NCBI RefSeq assembly: GCF_030851345.1
Contig: NZ_JALPNU010000015.1
Span: 1 to 64,000 of the forward strand
Direction of reading: 5' to 3'
Source of the DNA: Marinifilum sp. D714
Lineage (GTDB): Bacteria > Bacteroidota > Bacteroidia > Bacteroidales > Marinifilaceae
Length of the DNA stretch: 64,000 nt
This document shows, in pieces, positions 51,064 to 60,635 of the stretch (its first letter is position 1; every line of letters starts with the position of its first letter). The notes below the pieces were generated by a model. That model had not been told where the DNA came from. It made no database searches and saw only the letters and a list, made by a program, of their open reading frames with translations. The position numbers and the translations under genes were made by a program.

Positions 51064-53823
51064 ATGGAGTACACATTTAAAGAAATAGAACAAAAATGGC
51101 AGAAGTACTGGAACGACAATAAAACCTATAAGGTTGATGTCGATGCAGACAAACCCAAATTTTATGTGCTTGATATGTTCCCATACCCATCAGGAGCGGG
51201 ATTACATGTTGGTCACCCACTCGGTTACATTGCGTCTGATATCTATTCTCGTTACAAAACCCTCAAAGGTTTTAATGTACTCCATCCAATGGGATACGAT
51301 GCATACGGATTGCCTGCAGAGCAGTATGCTATTCAAACTGGACAACATCCAGCAATAACCACTGAGCAAAACATTACTCGTTACAGAGAACAATTGGATA
51401 AAATTGGATTCTCTTTCGATTGGGACAGAGAAGTGCGTACTTGTGATCCTGAATATTACAAATGGACACAGTGGGCATTTATTCAAATGTTCAACCACTA
51501 TTTCGATAACGAAACAGAAAAAGCTCAACCAATTTCAGCATTGGTAACAAAATTCGAAACAGAAGGTAATGCAAATATAAATGCTGCTTGTTCTGAAACT
51601 GATATTTTCACAGCTGAAGAGTGGAAAGCTTTATCAAATACAGCACAGCAGGAAATTCTTTTGAATTATCGCTTGGCTTACCTTGCGGATACAATGGTAA
51701 ACTGGTGCCCAGAATTGGGAACTGTTTTAGCCAACGATGAAGTAAAAGATGGTTTATCTGAGCGCGGTGGACATCCTGTTGTTCAAAAGAAAATGCGTCA
51801 ATGGTCACTTCGAGTATCGGCTTATGCAAAAAGATTACTGGATGGTCTTGACAATTTGGAATGGACAGATTCTTTGAAGGAAATTCAGAAAAACTGGATT
51901 GGACGTTCTGTTGGTGCAGAGGTGAATTTTGGAGTGAAAGATTCTGATATCAAAATGGAAATCTTCACCACTCGGCCTGACACCATCTTTGGAGTTACTT
52001 TTATGGTATTGGCACCAGAAAGTGAATTGGTAGATACTTTAACCACTCCAGAATACAGAGAAAAAATTGATGCATATATTGAAGCTACCAAGAAAAGAAC
52101 CGAAAGAGAACGTTTAGCTGATGTAAAAACAGTTAGCGGTGAGTTCACAGGTGCTTATGCAATTCACCCATTCACAGGAGAAGAAATTCCAATTTGGGTA
52201 AGCGATTACGTGTTGGCCGGATATGGTACTGGTGCTATTATGGCTGTACCAGCTCACGATAGCCGTGACTACGCATTTGCAAAGCATTTTGATTTGCCAA
52301 TCATCCAGGTTGTTTCTGGTGGTGATATTTCGGAGGAATCATACGATGCCAAAGAAGGAAAATCGATGAACTCTGATTTCCTAAACGGATTAGATGTTAA
52401 GGATGCGATTGTAAAAGCAAATGAAGAAGTAGAAGCAAGAGGCTTAGGTAAGAAAAAAATAAACTATAGATTGAGAGATGCTATTTTCTCTCGTCAGAGA
52501 TATTGGGGAGAACCATTCCCAGTGTATTTCAAAGAAAACATGCCATACATGATGGAAATGGATCAGTTGCCTTTGGAATTACCAGAAATTGACAAGTACT
52601 TGCCAACTGAAAGTGGGGAACCACCATTGGGACGTGCTAAAGATTGGAAAACAGCAGATGGTCACCCAATTGAATTGAATACAATGCCTGGTTTTGCAGG
52701 ATCATCAGCATATTATTTGCGTTATATGGATCCACGCAATAACGATGCGCTAGTTTCTAAGGAGGCAAATGAATACTGGCAAGATGTTGACTTGTATATC
52801 GGAGGAACTGAGCATGCAACTGGTCACTTGATTTATTCACGTTTCTGGAACAAGTTCTTATTCGATATCAACGAAGTTTGCAAAGATGAACCTTTCAAAA
52901 AATTGATCAACCAAGGAATGATTCAAGGTCGTTCGAACTTTGTTTACAGAGTTAAGAACACCAACAAATTTGTTTCTTACGGCTTAAGAAAAGAGTACGA
53001 TACAACTGCAATTCACGTAGATGTAAATATCGTGAAGAATGATGTATTGGACACAGAGGCTTTCAAAGCCTGGAGACCAGAATTTAAGGATGCTAAATTT
53101 ATTCTTGAAGATGACAAATACATTTGCGGATGGGCTGTTGAAAAAATGTCGAAATCGATGTTCAACGTTGTAAACCCTGATGTAATTGTAGAAGAATATG
53201 GTGCTGATACACTTCGTTTGTACGAAATGTTCCTTGGACCATTGGAAGCTCACAAGCCTTGGGATACAAATGGTATTGATGGTGTTCACAAATTCTTAAA
53301 GAAACTTTGGAGATTATTCTACAAAGGTGAAAACTTTGAAGTTTCTGATGCAGAACCAACAAAAGATGAATTGAAAGTTCTTCACAAAACCATCAAGAAA
53401 ATTCAGGATGATATCGAAAGATTTTCTTTCAATACATCAATTTCTGCTTTCATGATTTGTGTGAATGAATTAAGTAGCTTAAAGTGTAACAATAAGGCTG
53501 TACTAGAAGATTTCTTAAAACTTCTTGCTCCTTTCGCACCGCATATTTCAGAAGAATTGTGGAACAAATGTGGTAATAACGAAAGTATTACCAAAGCAAG
53601 TTTCCCTGAGTTCAATGAAAGCTTTGTTGCTGAAGATTCTCATGCATACCCAGTGTCATTTAATGGTAAAATGAGGTTTAAGCTAGAGCTGTCATTAAGT
53701 ATGAGTAAGGATGAAATTGAACAGGAAGTCCTGAATTGTGAACAGGCTCAAAAATGGATTGATGGAAAAACACCTAAGAAGGTGATTATCGTTCCTAAAA
53801 AAATCATCAACATAGTAGTATAA
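51064..53823 (+). CDS. leuS: leucyl-tRNA synthetase
   Basis: 919 residues from the ATG at 51064; the open frame goes back to a TTG at 51016, but that lies within the promoter. Class I synthetase: [16 protein letters not shown] holds the HIGH-type signature, the CP1 editing domain shows [13 protein letters not shown] and the [12 protein letters not shown] site with its Asp, and EKMSKSMFN is the KMSKS loop. The bacterial type, complete. Confidence 0.96.
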   Translation: MEYTFKEIEQKWQKYWNDNKTYKVDVDADKPKFYVLDMFPYPSGAGLHVGHPLGYIASDIYSRYKTLKGFNVLHPMGYDAYGLPAEQYAIQTGQHPAITTEQNITRYREQLDKIGFSFDWDREVRTCDPEYYKWTQWAFIQMFNHYFDNETEKAQPISALVTKFETEGNANINAACSETDIFTAEEWKALSNTAQQEILLNYRLAYLADTMVNWCPELGTVLANDEVKDGLSERGGHPVVQKKMRQWSLRVSAYAKRLLDGLDNLEWTDSLKEIQKNWIGRSVGAEVNFGVKDSDIKMEIFTTRPDTIFGVTFMVLAPESELVDTLTTPEYREKIDAYIEATKKRTERERLADVKTVSGEFTGAYAIHPFTGEEIPIWVSDYVLAGYGTGAIMAVPAHDSRDYAFAKHFDLPIIQVVSGGDISEESYDAKEGKSMNSDFLNGLDVKDAIVKANEEVEARGLGKKKINYRLRDAIFSRQRYWGEPFPVYFKENMPYMMEMDQLPLELPEIDKYLPTESGEPPLGRAKDWKTADGHPIELNTMPGFAGSSAYYLRYMDPRNNDALVSKEANEYWQDVDLYIGGTEHATGHLIYSRFWNKFLFDINEVCKDEPFKKLINQGMIQGRSNFVYRVKNTNKFVSYGLRKEYDTTAIHVDVNIVKNDVLDTEAFKAWRPEFKDAKFILEDDKYICGWAVEKMSKSMFNVVNPDVIVEEYGADTLRLYEMFLGPLEAHKPWDTNGIDGVHKFLKKLWRLFYKGENFEVSDAEPTKDELKVLHKTIKKIQDDIERFSFNTSISAFMICVNELSSLKCNNKAVLEDFLKLLAPFAPHISEELWNKCGNNESITKASFPEFNESFVAEDSHAYPVSFNGKMRFKLELSLSMSKDEIEQEVLNCEQAQKWIDGKTPKKVIIVPKKIINIVV

Positions 53824-53854
53824 AGTAGAAAACAATAAGCACAATTTATAATCA

Positions 53855-53890
53855 GGCTTCGTTTTTCTAATAAACGGAGCCTTTTTTTTT
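53855..53890 (+). terminator. terminator of leuS
   Basis: GGCTTCGTTT/AAACGGAGCC (53855-53864/53872-53881) with one wobble pair, followed by nine T. Confidence 0.88.
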
Positions 53891-53915
53891 CACATTGAAT
53901 TATTTTTAAAATACA

Positions 53916-54776
53916 ATGAAATTCTCTATTAATGAATTAAAATCATATGCTATTATTACACTTGGCTTGTGTGTTTATAGCTTTGGATGGACTGCATTTT
54001 TGATTCCTTCAGAAATCGTAGCAGGAGGTGCTGGTGGTATTGGAACCCTTATTTATTACGCATCAGGTGAAACAATTCCTGTTGGGTACTCCTATCTTGT
54101 AATTAATGTTTTTTTAATTTTAATTGCTTTACGAGTACTGGGGAGTAAATTCGGTATAAAAACCATATTTGGAATTATTGTAGGTTCCCTTTTATTAACA
54201 TTGCAACAAAGAATTTTTTCAGAACCTCTAGTAGATGACAAATTTATGGCAACCATTATAGGAGGTATCCTAGGCGGTGCAGGTATTGGAATCACTTTTA
54301 CTCAAGGAGGAAGTACAGGAGGAACTGATATTATTGCAATGATGGTTAACAAATATTACAATATAAGTCCTGGCAGAATTATCCTCTATCTAGATATTTT
54401 TATCATCGCATCTTCTTATTTTCTTTTTAAAGATATCTCAACCATTGTATACGGATACGTTGTAATGGGCGTTGCTGCCTATGCTATTGATATGGTTATA
54501 TCTGGAGCAAAACAATCAGCTCAGCTATTCATCATATCACCACATCATGAAGAAATTGCAAATAGAATTAGCACAGAAACCGGAAGAGGAATTTCGATGT
54601 TGCACAGCACTGGTTGGTATTCAAAAGAAGAAAGCAAAATGTTAATGATTGTGGTTCGTAAACATGAAACACAGCGTATTTTCAAATTAATTAAAGAAAT
54701 CGATTCGGAAGCTTTTATTTCAATGGCCTCAGTGATGGGAGTTTACGGATTAGGTTTTGAAGAAATTAGAGCATAA
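53916..54776 (+). CDS. YitT family membrane protein (first copy)
   Basis: 286 residues. Five or six membrane helices over about 1-195 (DUF161-type repeats: GGAGGIGTLIYYASG, GGILGGAGIGITFTQGGSTGGTDI) and a C-terminal cytoplasmic DUF2179 domain (about 205-280, ISTETGRGISMLHSTGWYSKEE). The family is thought to be a transporter of unknown substrate. Followed 11 bp later by a paralogue. Confidence 0.85.
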   Translation: MKFSINELKSYAIITLGLCVYSFGWTAFLIPSEIVAGGAGGIGTLIYYASGETIPVGYSYLVINVFLILIALRVLGSKFGIKTIFGIIVGSLLLTLQQRIFSEPLVDDKFMATIIGGILGGAGIGITFTQGGSTGGTDIIAMMVNKYYNISPGRIILYLDIFIIASSYFLFKDISTIVYGYVVMGVAAYAIDMVISGAKQSAQLFIISPHHEEIANRISTETGRGISMLHSTGWYSKEESKMLMIVVRKHETQRIFKLIKEIDSEAFISMASVMGVYGLGFEEIRA

Positions 54777-54787
54777 AAAAAGAAATA

Positions 54788-55654
54788 ATGGCTAATCAGA
54801 AAATCAGTTTATCAGAAAACATTCGTTCCTATTTAATTATTACCATAGGATTGCTTATTGGTTCTTTGGCATGGACCGGTTTTATAATACCATCTGGAAT
54901 TGTAGGTTCAGGAGTAAGTGGAATTGCAACCATGATTTATTTTGTAACAGGAATAAAGGTTGGTTATAGTGTATTTTTAATCAATACGGTATTTCTACTG
55001 ATATCATTACGTGTGCTTGGCTTTTCTTTTGGAATAAAAACATTGTATGGAATTACCGTAATTTCATTTTTCCTATGGCTGCTTCAATCCATTATCACCG
55101 AACCTTTGGTTTCCGACAGGTTTATGTGTGCTATCATCGGAGGTATTATGGCTGGAGCAGGTGCAGGAATGATTTTATCGCGTGGTGGAAGCACAGGCGG
55201 CACCGACATTCTAGCCATGATGATCAACAAGTACAAAAATTATAGTCCGGGACAACTTCTTTTAACAATTGATGTGATAATAATCTCTTCATCATATTTT
55301 TTAGAAAACTCCATTGAACAGGTGGTATACGGGTTTGTAACAATGGGTGTAAGTGCTTATGTAGTTGATATGATTATTGAAGGAAGTAAACAATCTGTTC
55401 AAATAATAATTTTCACACAGAAACCTGAAGTAATTCGAAAAGAAGTAATTCACAATTTAGATCAAGGACTTACAGTAATAAATGCCACCGGAGGATATAG
55501 TAATGAGGATGTGAAAATATTGATGGTACTGGCAAAAAAACGCGATTCTCAAACCATTTTAAAAATGATAAAGCATGTAGATCCCGATGCATTCATATCT
55601 ATGGGTAGTGTAATGGGTGTTTATGGTCAAGGTTTCGACAAAATTAAATCTTAA
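54788..55654 (+). CDS. YitT family membrane protein (second copy)
   Basis: 288 residues, the same architecture as the gene before it (SGVSGIATMIYFVTG, GGIMAGAGAGMILSRGGSTGGTDI, then a DUF2179 domain with DQGLTVINATGGYSNED). The two are aligned over their full length with many identities by eye, so they arose by tandem duplication and may form a heterodimer. Substrate unknown. Confidence 0.85.
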   Translation: MANQKISLSENIRSYLIITIGLLIGSLAWTGFIIPSGIVGSGVSGIATMIYFVTGIKVGYSVFLINTVFLLISLRVLGFSFGIKTLYGITVISFFLWLLQSIITEPLVSDRFMCAIIGGIMAGAGAGMILSRGGSTGGTDILAMMINKYKNYSPGQLLLTIDVIIISSSYFLENSIEQVVYGFVTMGVSAYVVDMIIEGSKQSVQIIIFTQKPEVIRKEVIHNLDQGLTVINATGGYSNEDVKILMVLAKKRDSQTILKMIKHVDPDAFISMGSVMGVYGQGFDKIKS

Positions 55655-55696
55655 TACTTAAAAAAGCTTAAATACTACAATCTCTATCTTTTCAAG

Positions 55697-55727
55697 TTGT
55701 ATGACTATAAAAACAGTTATACCTTTA
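55697..55727 (+). promoter_or_regulatory. Bacteroidota-type promoter of the M23 gene
   Basis: TTG at 55697-55699, 20 bp, TACCTTTA at 55720-55727. Start about 55733, so the ATG at 55751 is the likely start of translation. Confidence 0.6.
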
Positions 55728-55750
55728 GGGGCGAATTCAAAATTTCCGAA

Positions 55751-57064
55751 ATGAAAAAGTTCTTCAACTATAAAACTCTCATTATTGCTGCCCTTGTAGT
55801 AATAGGCCTATTACTTTTTAAAAAATTTAAATCAGATGTACCTGAGGAAGTAAAAAGCGATAATCATGAATTGATTGATTCAACAGCTTTAGAGCCTGTT
55901 AATTTAAAATATGGATTTCCTATTGATAATTTTAATGTTGAAGAAAGTAAGGTTAAGAGAAATCAGAGTTTGTCAACAATATTAAGACAATACGATGTAT
56001 CATATGCTGCAATCGATAAAATTGCAAAAAAAGCCAAAAATGTTTTTAATGTAAGAAGGATAAAATCAGGACGAGAATATTCTGTGTTGTTCTCAAAAGA
56101 TAGCTTAAGAACTCCAGAGTATTTTGTATACGAAAACACACCAGTTGAATATATTGTATTTGATTTACGAGATACTTTGCATGTATACAAAGGGGAAAAA
56201 GAGATTATTTATAAGCGCAAACAAATTAAAGGAACCATTGAAAGTTCACTTTGGAATGCCATGGTAGAAGCCCAGGCTGATCCTATTTTATCCATCGAAT
56301 TATCTGAAATTTATGCCTGGACTATAGATTTCTTTGGTATAGGTAAAGGCGATGAATTCAATATTATTTATGAAGAAGCTTTTGTTGATGATGAATCAAT
56401 ACATGATATCAAGGTACTAGCTGCCAATTTTATTCATCACAAATCAGATAATTATGCCTTTGCCTTTAAAGAAGGTGAAAAAAAAGGCTTTTTTGATGAA
56501 GAAGGGAAAAGCCTGCAAAAAGCATTCTTAAAAGCTCCTCTGCGTTTTTCAAGAATTAGTTCCAGGTTTTCTAATCGCAGATACCATCCTGTGCTAAAAA
56601 GATATAGAGCTCATCATGGTGTAGATTATGCAGCTCCAACGGGAACTCCTGTTCATACTATTGGAGATGGTGTTATTATTAAGAAAGGTTACCAAAAAAG
56701 AGGCGGTGGAAGATATTTAAAAATAAAACACAACAGTGTATACACCACAACCTATATGCATTTATCCCGTTTTGCCAAAGGTATGAACACAGGTGTTAGG
56801 GTAAAACAAGGGCAAACCATAGCATATGTTGGTTCTTCAGGATTATCAACAGGACCACATCTCGATTTTAGAGTTCATAAAAATGGAAGCCCAATTAATC
56901 CATTAAAAATGAAATCACCTCCTGTAGCTCCCGTTAAGAAAGAAAATCAGGCTCAATTTGAAATTCTTAAAAACAAATTGATGAAAGAATTAAATGGATT
57001 AGATAATATTCCAGAACCATTAATACCGGATTCTTTGAACAATACCCTGGCATCAAAAAAATAA
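55751..57064 (+). CDS. M23 family peptidoglycan endopeptidase, membrane-anchored
   Basis: 437 residues. Membrane helix at about 9-25, a LysM/OapA-like domain at about 60-120 (KVKRNQSLSTILRQYDVSYA), a middle region and a LytM/M23 domain at about 280-390. Zinc ligands His288-x3-Asp292 (HGVDYAAPTGTPVH) and the His of TYMHLSRF are present. The third site reads GPHLDFRVH: the usual His-x-His is His370-x-Asp372. Likely cuts peptidoglycan cross-bridges in the periplasm. The promoter argues against the longer frame from 55697. Confidence 0.87.
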   Translation: MKKFFNYKTLIIAALVVIGLLLFKKFKSDVPEEVKSDNHELIDSTALEPVNLKYGFPIDNFNVEESKVKRNQSLSTILRQYDVSYAAIDKIAKKAKNVFNVRRIKSGREYSVLFSKDSLRTPEYFVYENTPVEYIVFDLRDTLHVYKGEKEIIYKRKQIKGTIESSLWNAMVEAQADPILSIELSEIYAWTIDFFGIGKGDEFNIIYEEAFVDDESIHDIKVLAANFIHHKSDNYAFAFKEGEKKGFFDEEGKSLQKAFLKAPLRFSRISSRFSNRRYHPVLKRYRAHHGVDYAAPTGTPVHTIGDGVIIKKGYQKRGGGRYLKIKHNSVYTTTYMHLSRFAKGMNTGVRVKQGQTIAYVGSSGLSTGPHLDFRVHKNGSPINPLKMKSPPVAPVKKENQAQFEILKNKLMKELNGLDNIPEPLIPDSLNNTLASKK

Positions 57065-57075
57065 AAGAGAGTCAA

Positions 57076-57119
57076 AAAATAATAGAGCAATTACTTTAAA
57101 GTAATTGCTCTATTATTTT
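57076..57119. terminator. perfect 44-bp palindrome, shared terminator
   Basis: Arms of 22 bp without a loop (57076-57097 with 57098-57119), AT-rich outside, GAGC core. It lies between the converging M23 and purN genes with T-runs in both directions, and includes the last codons and stop of purN. Confidence 0.85.
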
Positions 57120-57656
57120 AGGGAAGTGCTCATATTCTAATTTGTGTACTTTATTTGCAACATCCTCTGCAGTATCATTAGGTTCCACTGAACACTTGGC
57201 CTGAAAAACAATTTCACCCTCATCATATTTCTCACTTACCATGTGAATGGTAATTCCAGATTCAGTTTCCTGGTTTTCTACTACCGATTTGTGAACATTC
57301 ATACCATACATTCCTTTCCCACCATATTTTGGTAACAAAGCAGGATGTATATTTATTATTCTACCTGAAAATTCTTGTAGCACATTAGTCGGTATCAACC
57401 ATAAAAACCCAGCCAGCACTATTAAATCAACTTGCTTTTCTTTTAAATAATCAACCACTTTTGATGTCTCTTTAAAATCTGATCTTGAAAAAACAAAAGA
57501 AGGAAGTTTTAACTTTTCTGCTCGATTTAGCACAAAAGCATTGGGATTATTTGTGAGAACACAAGCAATCTCAACATTGGAATTATTTTTAAAGTACAAC
57601 GCTATATTTTCAACATTAGTACCTGATCCTGAGGCGAATAATGCAATTTTCTTCAT
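57096..57656 (-). CDS. purN: phosphoribosylglycinamide formyltransferase
   Basis: 186 residues. Transfers formyl from 10-formyl-THF to GAR in purine synthesis. Begins KKIALFASGSGTNVENI with the phosphate loop; catalytic Asn-His-Asp can be placed in INIHPALLPKYGGKGMYG and the later MVSEKYDEGEIVFQ. The frame extends to 57704, but a -7 box at 57692-57685 (TACCTTTG, minus) fixes the start at 57656. The stop codon lies in the centre of a 44-bp palindrome. Confidence 0.94.
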   Translation of the reverse strand: MKKIALFASGSGTNVENIALYFKNNSNVEIACVLTNNPNAFVLNRAEKLKLPSFVFSRSDFKETSKVVDYLKEKQVDLIVLAGFLWLIPTNVLQEFSGRIINIHPALLPKYGGKGMYGMNVHKSVVENQETESGITIHMVSEKYDEGEIVFQAKCSVEPNDTAEDVANKVHKLEYEHFPKIIEQLL

Positions 57657-57684
57657 GGTGAATTTGTTGTTAAAATAGTATGCC

Positions 57685-57692
57685 CAAAGGTA
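57685..57692 (-). promoter_or_regulatory. -7 box of purN
   Basis: TACCTTTG on the minus strand, full match; the -33 side is TTTTAC about 19 bp upstream. Start about 57679, a 22-base leader. Confidence 0.6.
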
Positions 57693-57772
57693 TATAAAAG
57701 CCATTGGATGTAAAATAATTTCGCTAGAAAAGGAAAAAGAATTACATTTGTCCCCAACTTTGTGAAAAAGAT

Positions 57773-57803
57773 TTGAATTTTTTCAAGTAAATTTATTTCT
57801 TTG
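57773..57803 (+). promoter_or_regulatory. promoter of acpP-fabF-rnc
   Basis: TTTG at 57773-57776, 19 bp, TTTCTTTG at 57796-57803 (first A of TA replaced by T). Start about 57809, a 45-base leader. Confidence 0.55.
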
Positions 57804-57853
57804 CACAGTTGAAAATTAATTAGTTTAATATTAATCATTTAAATTTTAAAGTT

Positions 57854-58090
57854 ATGTCTGATATTGCATCTAGAGTAAAAGCTATCATTGTTGATAAGTT
57901 GGGTGTAGACGAAACTGAAGTAACTCCAGAAGCTAGCTTCACTAACGATCTAGGAGCTGACTCATTGGATACAGTTGAGCTAATCATGGAATTCGAAAAA
58001 GAGTTTAACATCGCTATTCCAGATGATCAAGCAGAAAACATCGGTACAGTAGGTGACGCTGTTTCTTACATCGAAGAAAACGCTAAGTAA
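57854..58090 (+). CDS. acpP: acyl carrier protein
   Basis: 78 residues, acidic four-helix protein. Ser37 in [10 protein letters not shown] receives the phosphopantetheine arm. Carries acyl chains in fatty-acid synthesis. Followed 21 bp later by fabF, the common arrangement; highly biased codons. Confidence 0.97.
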   Translation: MSDIASRVKAIIVDKLGVDETEVTPEASFTNDLGADSLDTVELIMEFEKEFNIAIPDDQAENIGTVGDAVSYIEENAK

Positions 58091-58111
58091 TTATTAACCA
58101 GACCCTTTTTT

Positions 58112-59365
58112 ATGGAATTTAGAAGAGTAGTTGTAACTGGGCTCGGAACAATTAACCCAATTGGTAATAGTATTGCCGAATATTGGGAGAATTTGGAGAA
58201 TGGAGTAAGTGGTTCTGGAATGATCACTCATTTCGACGCTTCAAAATTCAAGACCCAGTTCGCTTGCGAAGTTAAAAATTTCGATGCTAAAGAGCATTTT
58301 GATCGCAAAGAAGTTCGCAAACTGGATTTATATACTCAGTATGCGCTTGTAGCTGTTAAAGAAGCTATGGCTGATTGCGGTTTAGATCTTGAATCGGAAG
58401 ATTTAACAAAAGCCGGAGTAATTTGGGGTTCTGGTATCGGCGGTATTAAAACTTTCTTAGATGAAGTTAAAGGATATGCAAACGGGGATGGAACTCCTCG
58501 TTTCTCTCCGTTTTTCATTCCTAAGATGATTTCGGATATTGCTGCCGGCCATATTTCGATGAAGTATGGATTCCAAGGACCAAACTACGGTACAGTTTCT
58601 GCATGCGCCTCCTCTTCACACGCTATTATTGATGCGATGAACTACATCCGTCTGGGTAAAGCTGATGTCTTTATCACAGGTGGATCTGAAGCATCAGTAA
58701 ATGAAGCAGGATTAGGTGGTTTTAATTCAATGCAGGCATTGTCTACTAACAATGAAGAGTTTGAAACTGCATCTCGTCCGTTCTGTAAAACTCGTGACGG
58801 TTTCGTTATGGGTGAAGGAGCAGGCTGTTTAATTCTTGAAGAATATGAACATGCCAAAGCACGAGGAGCTAAAATTTATGCTGAAGTTGTTGGTGGAGGA
58901 ATGTCCGGTGATGCTTATCACCTTACTGCAACTCACCCTGAAGGTAGAGGAGCCATTAACTCAATGAATATGGCTTTGAATGACGCTGATTTGAAACCAG
59001 AGGATATCGACTATATCAATGTTCACGGAACATCAACTCCAGTTGGTGATATTCCTGAAACTAAGGCGGTACAAACTGTTTTCGGCGAGCATGCATATAA
59101 ATTAAACATTAGTTCTACAAAATCGATGACAGGACACTTGTTAGGTGCTGCTGGATCTGTTGAAGCAATTGCTAGTATCTTAGCAATGAACAATCAAACA
59201 GTTCCTCCTACCATCAATCACAAGGAACAAGATCCTCAAATCGATGAAAGACTAAACCTTACACTTCACAAAGCTCAAAAGCGCGAAATCAGAGCTGCTT
59301 TGAGTAATACTTTTGGTTTTGGCGGACACAATGCATCCGTAATTTTCAAATCATTTAGTAAATAA
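58112..59365 (+). CDS. fabF: 3-oxoacyl-ACP synthase II
   Basis: 417 residues. Condenses malonyl-ACP with acyl-ACP. Catalytic Cys165 (VSACASSSH), His305 (VHGTSTPVGD) and His342 (SMTGHLLGAAGS), the KS II order. Middle gene of acpP-fabF-rnc, the order common in bacteria. Confidence 0.97.
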   Translation: MEFRRVVVTGLGTINPIGNSIAEYWENLENGVSGSGMITHFDASKFKTQFACEVKNFDAKEHFDRKEVRKLDLYTQYALVAVKEAMADCGLDLESEDLTKAGVIWGSGIGGIKTFLDEVKGYANGDGTPRFSPFFIPKMISDIAAGHISMKYGFQGPNYGTVSACASSSHAIIDAMNYIRLGKADVFITGGSEASVNEAGLGGFNSMQALSTNNEEFETASRPFCKTRDGFVMGEGAGCLILEEYEHAKARGAKIYAEVVGGGMSGDAYHLTATHPEGRGAINSMNMALNDADLKPEDIDYINVHGTSTPVGDIPETKAVQTVFGEHAYKLNISSTKSMTGHLLGAAGSVEAIASILAMNNQTVPPTINHKEQDPQIDERLNLTLHKAQKREIRAALSNTFGFGGHNASVIFKSFSK

Positions 59366-59368
59366 TTT

Positions 59369-60109
59369 GTGATTAAGTCTATTATTCAATCCATAAAACT
59401 TTTTTTCTTTCCTAGGAGGGAGTTTTATGGATTGTTATTTGATTTTCTAGGGTTTTATCCTAACAAACCCGACCTGTATGAATTGGCTTTCATACATAAA
59501 TCGGCCAGTATACCTAAGAATGGCTTTAACATGAATAATGAACGTCTGGAATATCTGGGCGATGCAATTCTTGGTGCCGTAATTGCCGATATCCTTTACA
59601 AGTATTTTCCTAATAAAGACGAAGGTTTCCTAACTCAAATTCGTTCTAAAATTGTTAGTCGAGAATCGCTAAATAAACTTGCCCTTAAAATTGGCTTGGA
59701 CAATCATGTTGTATCCAATGTAAATATGAACAACAACAAACATATTTATGGAGATGCATTCGAAGCTTTAATTGGAGCAATTTATTTGGATCAGGGATAT
59801 CTTAAAACCCGTACTTTTATCGAAGATAAAATCTTTAAGAAGTATATCAATTTGGAAGAAGTTGTGACTGTAGAAACCAACTTTAAGAGCAAATTGATTG
59901 AGTGGGCTCAAAAGAACAAAAAGGATGTATTCTTCGATACTCAAGAAGATGGTGTTGATAAAACATTGCGTTTGCCTTTATTTATTTCCGAAGTTGAGGT
60001 GGAAGAAGTGAAAATGGGTAAAGGTATTGGTACTTCAAAGAAAGAAGCACAGCAAAAAGCTGCTCGTGAAGCCTTGAAAAGAATCAACCAGAAAGAGCTG
60101 GCATCCTAA
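59369..60109 (+). CDS. rnc: ribonuclease III
   Basis: 246 residues. Cuts double-stranded RNA (rRNA processing, decay). Signature NERLEYLGDA at 57-66 with catalytic Glu61 and Asp65 in the metal site, a second acidic site DAFEALIGAIYLDQG, then a C-terminal dsRNA-binding domain at about 172-242 (GKGIGTSKKEAQQKAAREAL). Start is a GTG 4 bp after the fabF stop; no ATG fits the family start. A 20-residue N-terminal tail precedes the fold. Confidence 0.94.
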   Translation: MIKSIIQSIKLFFFPRREFYGLLFDFLGFYPNKPDLYELAFIHKSASIPKNGFNMNNERLEYLGDAILGAVIADILYKYFPNKDEGFLTQIRSKIVSRESLNKLALKIGLDNHVVSNVNMNNNKHIYGDAFEALIGAIYLDQGYLKTRTFIEDKIFKKYINLEEVVTVETNFKSKLIEWAQKNKKDVFFDTQEDGVDKTLRLPLFISEVEVEEVKMGKGIGTSKKEAQQKAAREALKRINQKELAS

Positions 60110-60204
60110 TTTAATTTATTCTTTGTATTATAAAAATTCATCAGGTCTGAATTAACCTGACAGGAATTGCTATGTCTAGTTGTAAGGATCTTCTGGTAAA
60201 TAAT

Positions 60205-60300
60205 GGGTACAAAAAAAAGGACGGTAACCACAACCGCCCTTTCATCTAACTATTAACCAAAATTTTTAATCAAGGAGATTGTTCCTTATAGATTCGCTCT
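60205..60300 (-). ncRNA. predicted small RNA, about 95 nt
   Basis: On the minus strand a full promoter (TTTG at 60337-60334, 18 bp, TATATTTG at 60315-60308) puts a start near 60300. The transcript would run about 95 nt to an intrinsic terminator (AAAGGGCGGT pairing with ACCGTCCTTT, 60242-60233/60225-60216, one mismatch, then eight T). Inside is a small AAGGA/TCCTT hairpin and an AU-rich, unpaired middle. There is no minus-strand gene to the right that this terminator could serve. No known RNA family recognised. Confidence 0.6.
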
Positions 60301-60307
60301 CCGATAG

Positions 60308-60337
60308 CAAATATAGTATCAAATTATAAACTTCAAA
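60308..60337 (-). promoter_or_regulatory. Bacteroidota-type promoter of the predicted small RNA
   Basis: TTTG (60337-60334), 18 bp, TATATTTG (60315-60308), read on the minus strand; both boxes match the consensus fully. Confidence 0.65.
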
Positions 60338-60490
60338 TACCTTTTCAGTAAAAATTTGTTAAAATAACGAATTTTTGCCTTAATTATAATCAATCCTAAT
60401 TTAGAGAAGCTATATTCCATTTAAATTTTCTAATATCCTGATCAATAACAAACTTATACATCACTTGTGTTAAAGATTGTTAAGTCGTAA

Positions 60491-60518
60491 TTGTAGGATG
60501 ATGATTTTTTTATCTTTG
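60491..60518 (+). promoter_or_regulatory. Bacteroidota-type promoter of the two-component operon
   Basis: TTG at 60491-60493, 17 bp, TATCTTTG at 60511-60518. Start about 60524, so the leader is about 110 bases. Confidence 0.65.
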
Positions 60519-60635
60519 TATACGTGAAACCAGCATGATTAAAATAATTATTAAAAACACACTACAGTAATTGTTTTTATCTTGCAACTTCCTCCCGGTA
60601 ATATTGGGATGACTAGTGGAAGAAAATAAATAAAG

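Larger units (their letters stand above)
60110..60635. other. 526-bp intergenic region rnc/histidine kinase
   Basis: Contains a small hairpin TCAGGT/ACCTGA (60140-60145/60154-60159) after rnc, a predicted small RNA on the minus strand (60205-60300), and the promoter of the two-component genes. The remainder is AT-rich without a reading frame. Confidence 0.6.

Noticed and set aside
57657-57704. Extension of PurN upstream
   Set aside because: The promoter box at 57685-57692 lies inside it, and PurN proteins begin at KKIALFASGSGTN.
60139-60245. Terminator of rnc in this stretch
   Set aside because: The strong hairpin has its T-run on the minus strand only; on the plus strand it is followed by CATCTAAC. 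It fits a minus-strand RNA better.
60243-60245. Leader peptide start (ATG on the minus strand) inside the predicted small RNA
   Set aside because: Its frame runs straight through the terminator stem and T-run, so it would not be fully transcribed, and there is no biosynthetic gene downstream.
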